Below the pieces are notes generated by a model. It saw only the letters and a program-made list of their open reading frames with translations, did not search any database and was not told where the DNA came from. Positions 32,245 to 33,729 of a stretch of 33,729 nucleotides of DNA are shown here, piece by piece. Source of the stretch: Nitrospinota bacterium (GTDB lineage: Bacteria; Nitrospinota_A; UBA7883; JACRGQ01). The first letter of the stretch is position 1; the number at the start of each line of letters is the position of its first letter. The stretch spans positions 1 through 33,729 of the forward strand of contig JACRGR010000007.1 in NCBI GenBank assembly GCA_016212275.1. The letters run 5' to 3'. Position numbers and translations under genes: made by a program.

Positions 32245-33264
32245 CTAATAGGGGCCGAACATCAGCGCTTCGTTCTCCTTGTGCTTGAACCGCAGGTTGA
32301 AGCATTGCACCGCCTGGCCCGCCGCTCCTTTTATCAGGTTGTCCAGCGCGCTCAGGATGACCAGCTTGCCGGTCCGCTGGTCCACGATGGGCCGGATGTG
32401 GCAGAAGTTCGTTCCCCGCACGTCTTTCAGGTCGGGGTTCTGTTCGCACACCGTGACGAACGAGGCGGAGAGGTAGAAGTTGTCGTAGTGCTCCTGTATC
32501 GCTTTTTGCGAGATGCTTTGGTTCAGTTCCGCGCAGATGGTGGCGTATATCCCCCGGTTGAAGGGGCCCAGATGCGGCGCGAAGGTCACTTTCACGTCCC
32601 GCCCGGCGGCCAATGAAAGCTCCTGCTCCATCTCCGGGGTGTGCCGGTGGTTGGGGACGCTGTAGGCGTGGAGCGCCTCGTTCACTTCGCAAAAGCTGTA
32701 TTCCAGTTTGGTCTGCTTGCCCGCGCCCGACGTGCCGGAAACGGCGCTGATGAACACGTTGGGTTTCACCATGCCGGTCTTGATCACCGGCAAAAGACCG
32801 AGGATGGAGGCGGTGGGGTAGCATCCGGGGCAGGCGATGAGGTTCGCTTTTTTCAGTTTTTCCCGGTTCACTTCCGGCAGTCCGTACACGGAGTCTTTCA
32901 GCAGGTACGCGGCGGGATGCGCGGAGTGGTACCACAGGTGGTAGGCGTCGGCGTCTTTCAGCCGGAAATCGGCGGAAAGGTCGAACACCGTCCTTTTTTT
33001 GCTCATCCACTTGCTGATGAGCTTGGCGGACGCGCCGTGCGGCAGGCACGAAAAAATGACGTCGCACTCGTCTATTTCCGGGCTTCCCGGCAGGCAGAAG
33101 TCCATGTCCGGCGCACCCGCTCCAAAGAGCGTGGAGAGCGGTTTGCCCGCGTTCGTTTGGCTTGCCACGGCCCTCAGCCGCACGCCGGGATGGCGGCTGA
33201 GAATTTTCGTTACCTCTATTCCGGTATATCCCGATGCGCCAACGATTGCCACTTTTGCTTTCAT
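32245..33264 (-). CDS. argC: N-acetyl-gamma-glutamyl-phosphate reductase
   Basis: This 339-residue ArgC performs the NADPH-dependent third step of arginine synthesis. The N-terminal VAIVGASGYTG binds NADPH, the catalytic cysteine is C148 in CPGCYPTAS, and SAVSGTSGAGK and PNHRHTPEMEQEL are family motifs. GGGGGAA lies before ATG 33264. The spacing to argJ is 119 bp. All key residues are present. Confidence 0.97.
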   Translation of the reverse strand: MKAKVAIVGASGYTGIEVTKILSRHPGVRLRAVASQTNAGKPLSTLFGAGAPDMDFCLPGSPEIDECDVIFSCLPHGASAKLISKWMSKKRTVFDLSADFRLKDADAYHLWYHSAHPAAYLLKDSVYGLPEVNREKLKKANLIACPGCYPTASILGLLPVIKTGMVKPNVFISAVSGTSGAGKQTKLEYSFCEVNEALHAYSVPNHRHTPEMEQELSLAAGRDVKVTFAPHLGPFNRGIYATICAELNQSISQKAIQEHYDNFYLSASFVTVCEQNPDLKDVRGTNFCHIRPIVDQRTGKLVILSALDNLIKGAAGQAVQCFNLRFKHKENEALMFGPY

Positions 33265-33353
33265 ATACCGTTCCCCCTATGTAAAGGTGCGTATAATTTA
33301 ATGTGCCGTGCGGCAAAAGGGAAGAAGAAAGTGGGAAGTGCGGAGCGAGGCAC

Positions 33354-33432
33354 AACCACGGATGAACACTGATGGGCAAAGGGATCACTGGTAACAACGG
33401 CCTTTAGGCTGTTGTTGCCTCCGCGGGGAGGC
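33354..33432. repeat. Composite repeat/hairpin region upstream of hemA
   Basis: AACCACGGATGAACACTGAT (33354-33373) followed by GGGCAAA matches one arm of the repeat at 29099. Next comes an imperfect stem AACAACGGCC/GGCTGTTGTT (33393-33414) and a perfect 6-bp hairpin GCCTCC-GCGG-GGAGGC (33417-33432). The rest of the 256-bp argC-hemA gap has no gene. It likely holds divergent promoters, but none stood out. Confidence 0.55.
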
Positions 33433-33520
33433 AAGCCGGTTGGAACCGCGAAGGCACGGAGAACTTTTGGGAAGGTATGGCGGTTTGGAGATTTCGCCCG
33501 TGGCGGGATACAATGGGAAG

Positions 33521-33729
33521 ATGGCGCTGGTAATACTTGGGCTGAACCACAACACCGCACCGGTGGAGGTGCGCGAAAAGCTGGCATTCAACCAAAAACA
33601 GCTTCAGGACGCGGCGGAGGAAATATTCGCCCGCCTGCCGGAAGTGGATGAGAAAGTTATCCTTTCCACCTGCAACCGGGTGGAGATATACGCCCATGTG
33701 GCGGATGCCGACCGGGGGATAGACGCCCT
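33521..33729 (+). CDS. hemA: Glutamyl-tRNA reductase, N-terminal part (runs off window)
   Basis: The first 69 codons of HemA, the first committed enzyme of C5-pathway tetrapyrrole synthesis, are present up to the window edge. The start MALVILGLNHNTAPVEVREKL and the STCNRVEIYA motif with catalytic C51 are diagnostic. The start is taken as ATG 33521, because the family begins just before the LGLNH segment; an in-frame upstream extension has no support. The rest of the gene lies outside the window. Confidence 0.95.
   Translation, partial: MALVILGLNHNTAPVEVREKLAFNQKQLQDAAEEIFARLPEVDEKVILSTCNRVEIYAHVADADRGIDA

Noticed and set aside
1..33729. tRNA, rRNA, riboswitch and transposase genes
   Set aside because: I looked for cloverleaf-like and conserved motifs in the gaps and for DDE or serine/tyrosine recombinase signatures in the proteins and saw none; a covariance-model search would be more sensitive.

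Overview
The window is GC-rich bacterial DNA (roughly 60-65% by eye), apart from one clearly AT-rich cassette at about 19716-21469. The cell is Gram-negative: there is an LptG/LptF-type LPS export permease, outer-membrane barrel candidates, a lipoprotein and a prepilin peptidase. A heme-c type periplasmic sensor, SpoIIE/RsbW/RsbV-like partner switching and the thpR-recA-recX order recall Desulfobacterota/Nitrospinota-type genomes, but no rRNA or other phylogenetic marker here settles the lineage. No tRNA, rRNA, CRISPR array or recognisable transposase was seen.

Layout. (1) 1-5695, plus strand: most of a bacterial microcompartment (BMC) operon, entered in the middle of a shell gene. It encodes a BMC-T trimer (partial), a BMC-H hexamer, three BMC-P pentamers, a PduT-like BMC-T, a CoA-acylating aldehyde dehydrogenase with an N-terminal encapsulation peptide, a PduS-like flavin/Fe-S protein, and a class II aldolase with a Cys/His-rich linker and a C-terminal encapsulation-like helix. 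Together they suggest aldol cleavage of a deoxysugar phosphate to an aldehyde such as lactaldehyde inside the shell, oxidation to acyl-CoA, and electron exit through PduS/PduT. (2) 5756-7434: a two-gene ABC-2 exporter. (3) 7452-12371: purE, a DEAD-box helicase, a VOC protein, an LptG/LptF permease and a CvpA protein. (4) 12471-15338: a partner-switching signalling module (receiver-HATPase, heme-c sensor PP2C phosphatase, STAS antagonist). (5) 15341-19715: a DmpG-like aldolase with a substituted catalytic residue, and a large hybrid histidine kinase with four CBS domains.

(6) 19716-21469: an AT-rich, apparently acquired two-gene cassette with its own promoter. It encodes an AAA_15/OLD-like ATPase and a small unknown protein with a D...E-x-H pattern, and is the best candidate for an uncharacterised (perhaps defence) system. 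(7) 21466-24514, minus strand: prepilin peptidase, recX, recA, thpR, with a paired-hairpin inverted repeat between recA and recX. (8) 24582-29075: an envelope group (16-repeat TPR protein, small OMP-like protein, LPP20-like lipoprotein, Tsx/DUF5020-like barrel). (9) 29242-33264: xseA, argJ and argC on the minus strand, with intergenic repeats and an AT-rich gap holding a probable gene relic. (10) 33521-end: the start of hemA.

Many gene pairs overlap at stop/start codons (BMC genes, recX/prepilin peptidase, thpR/recA), which points to translational coupling within compact operons.
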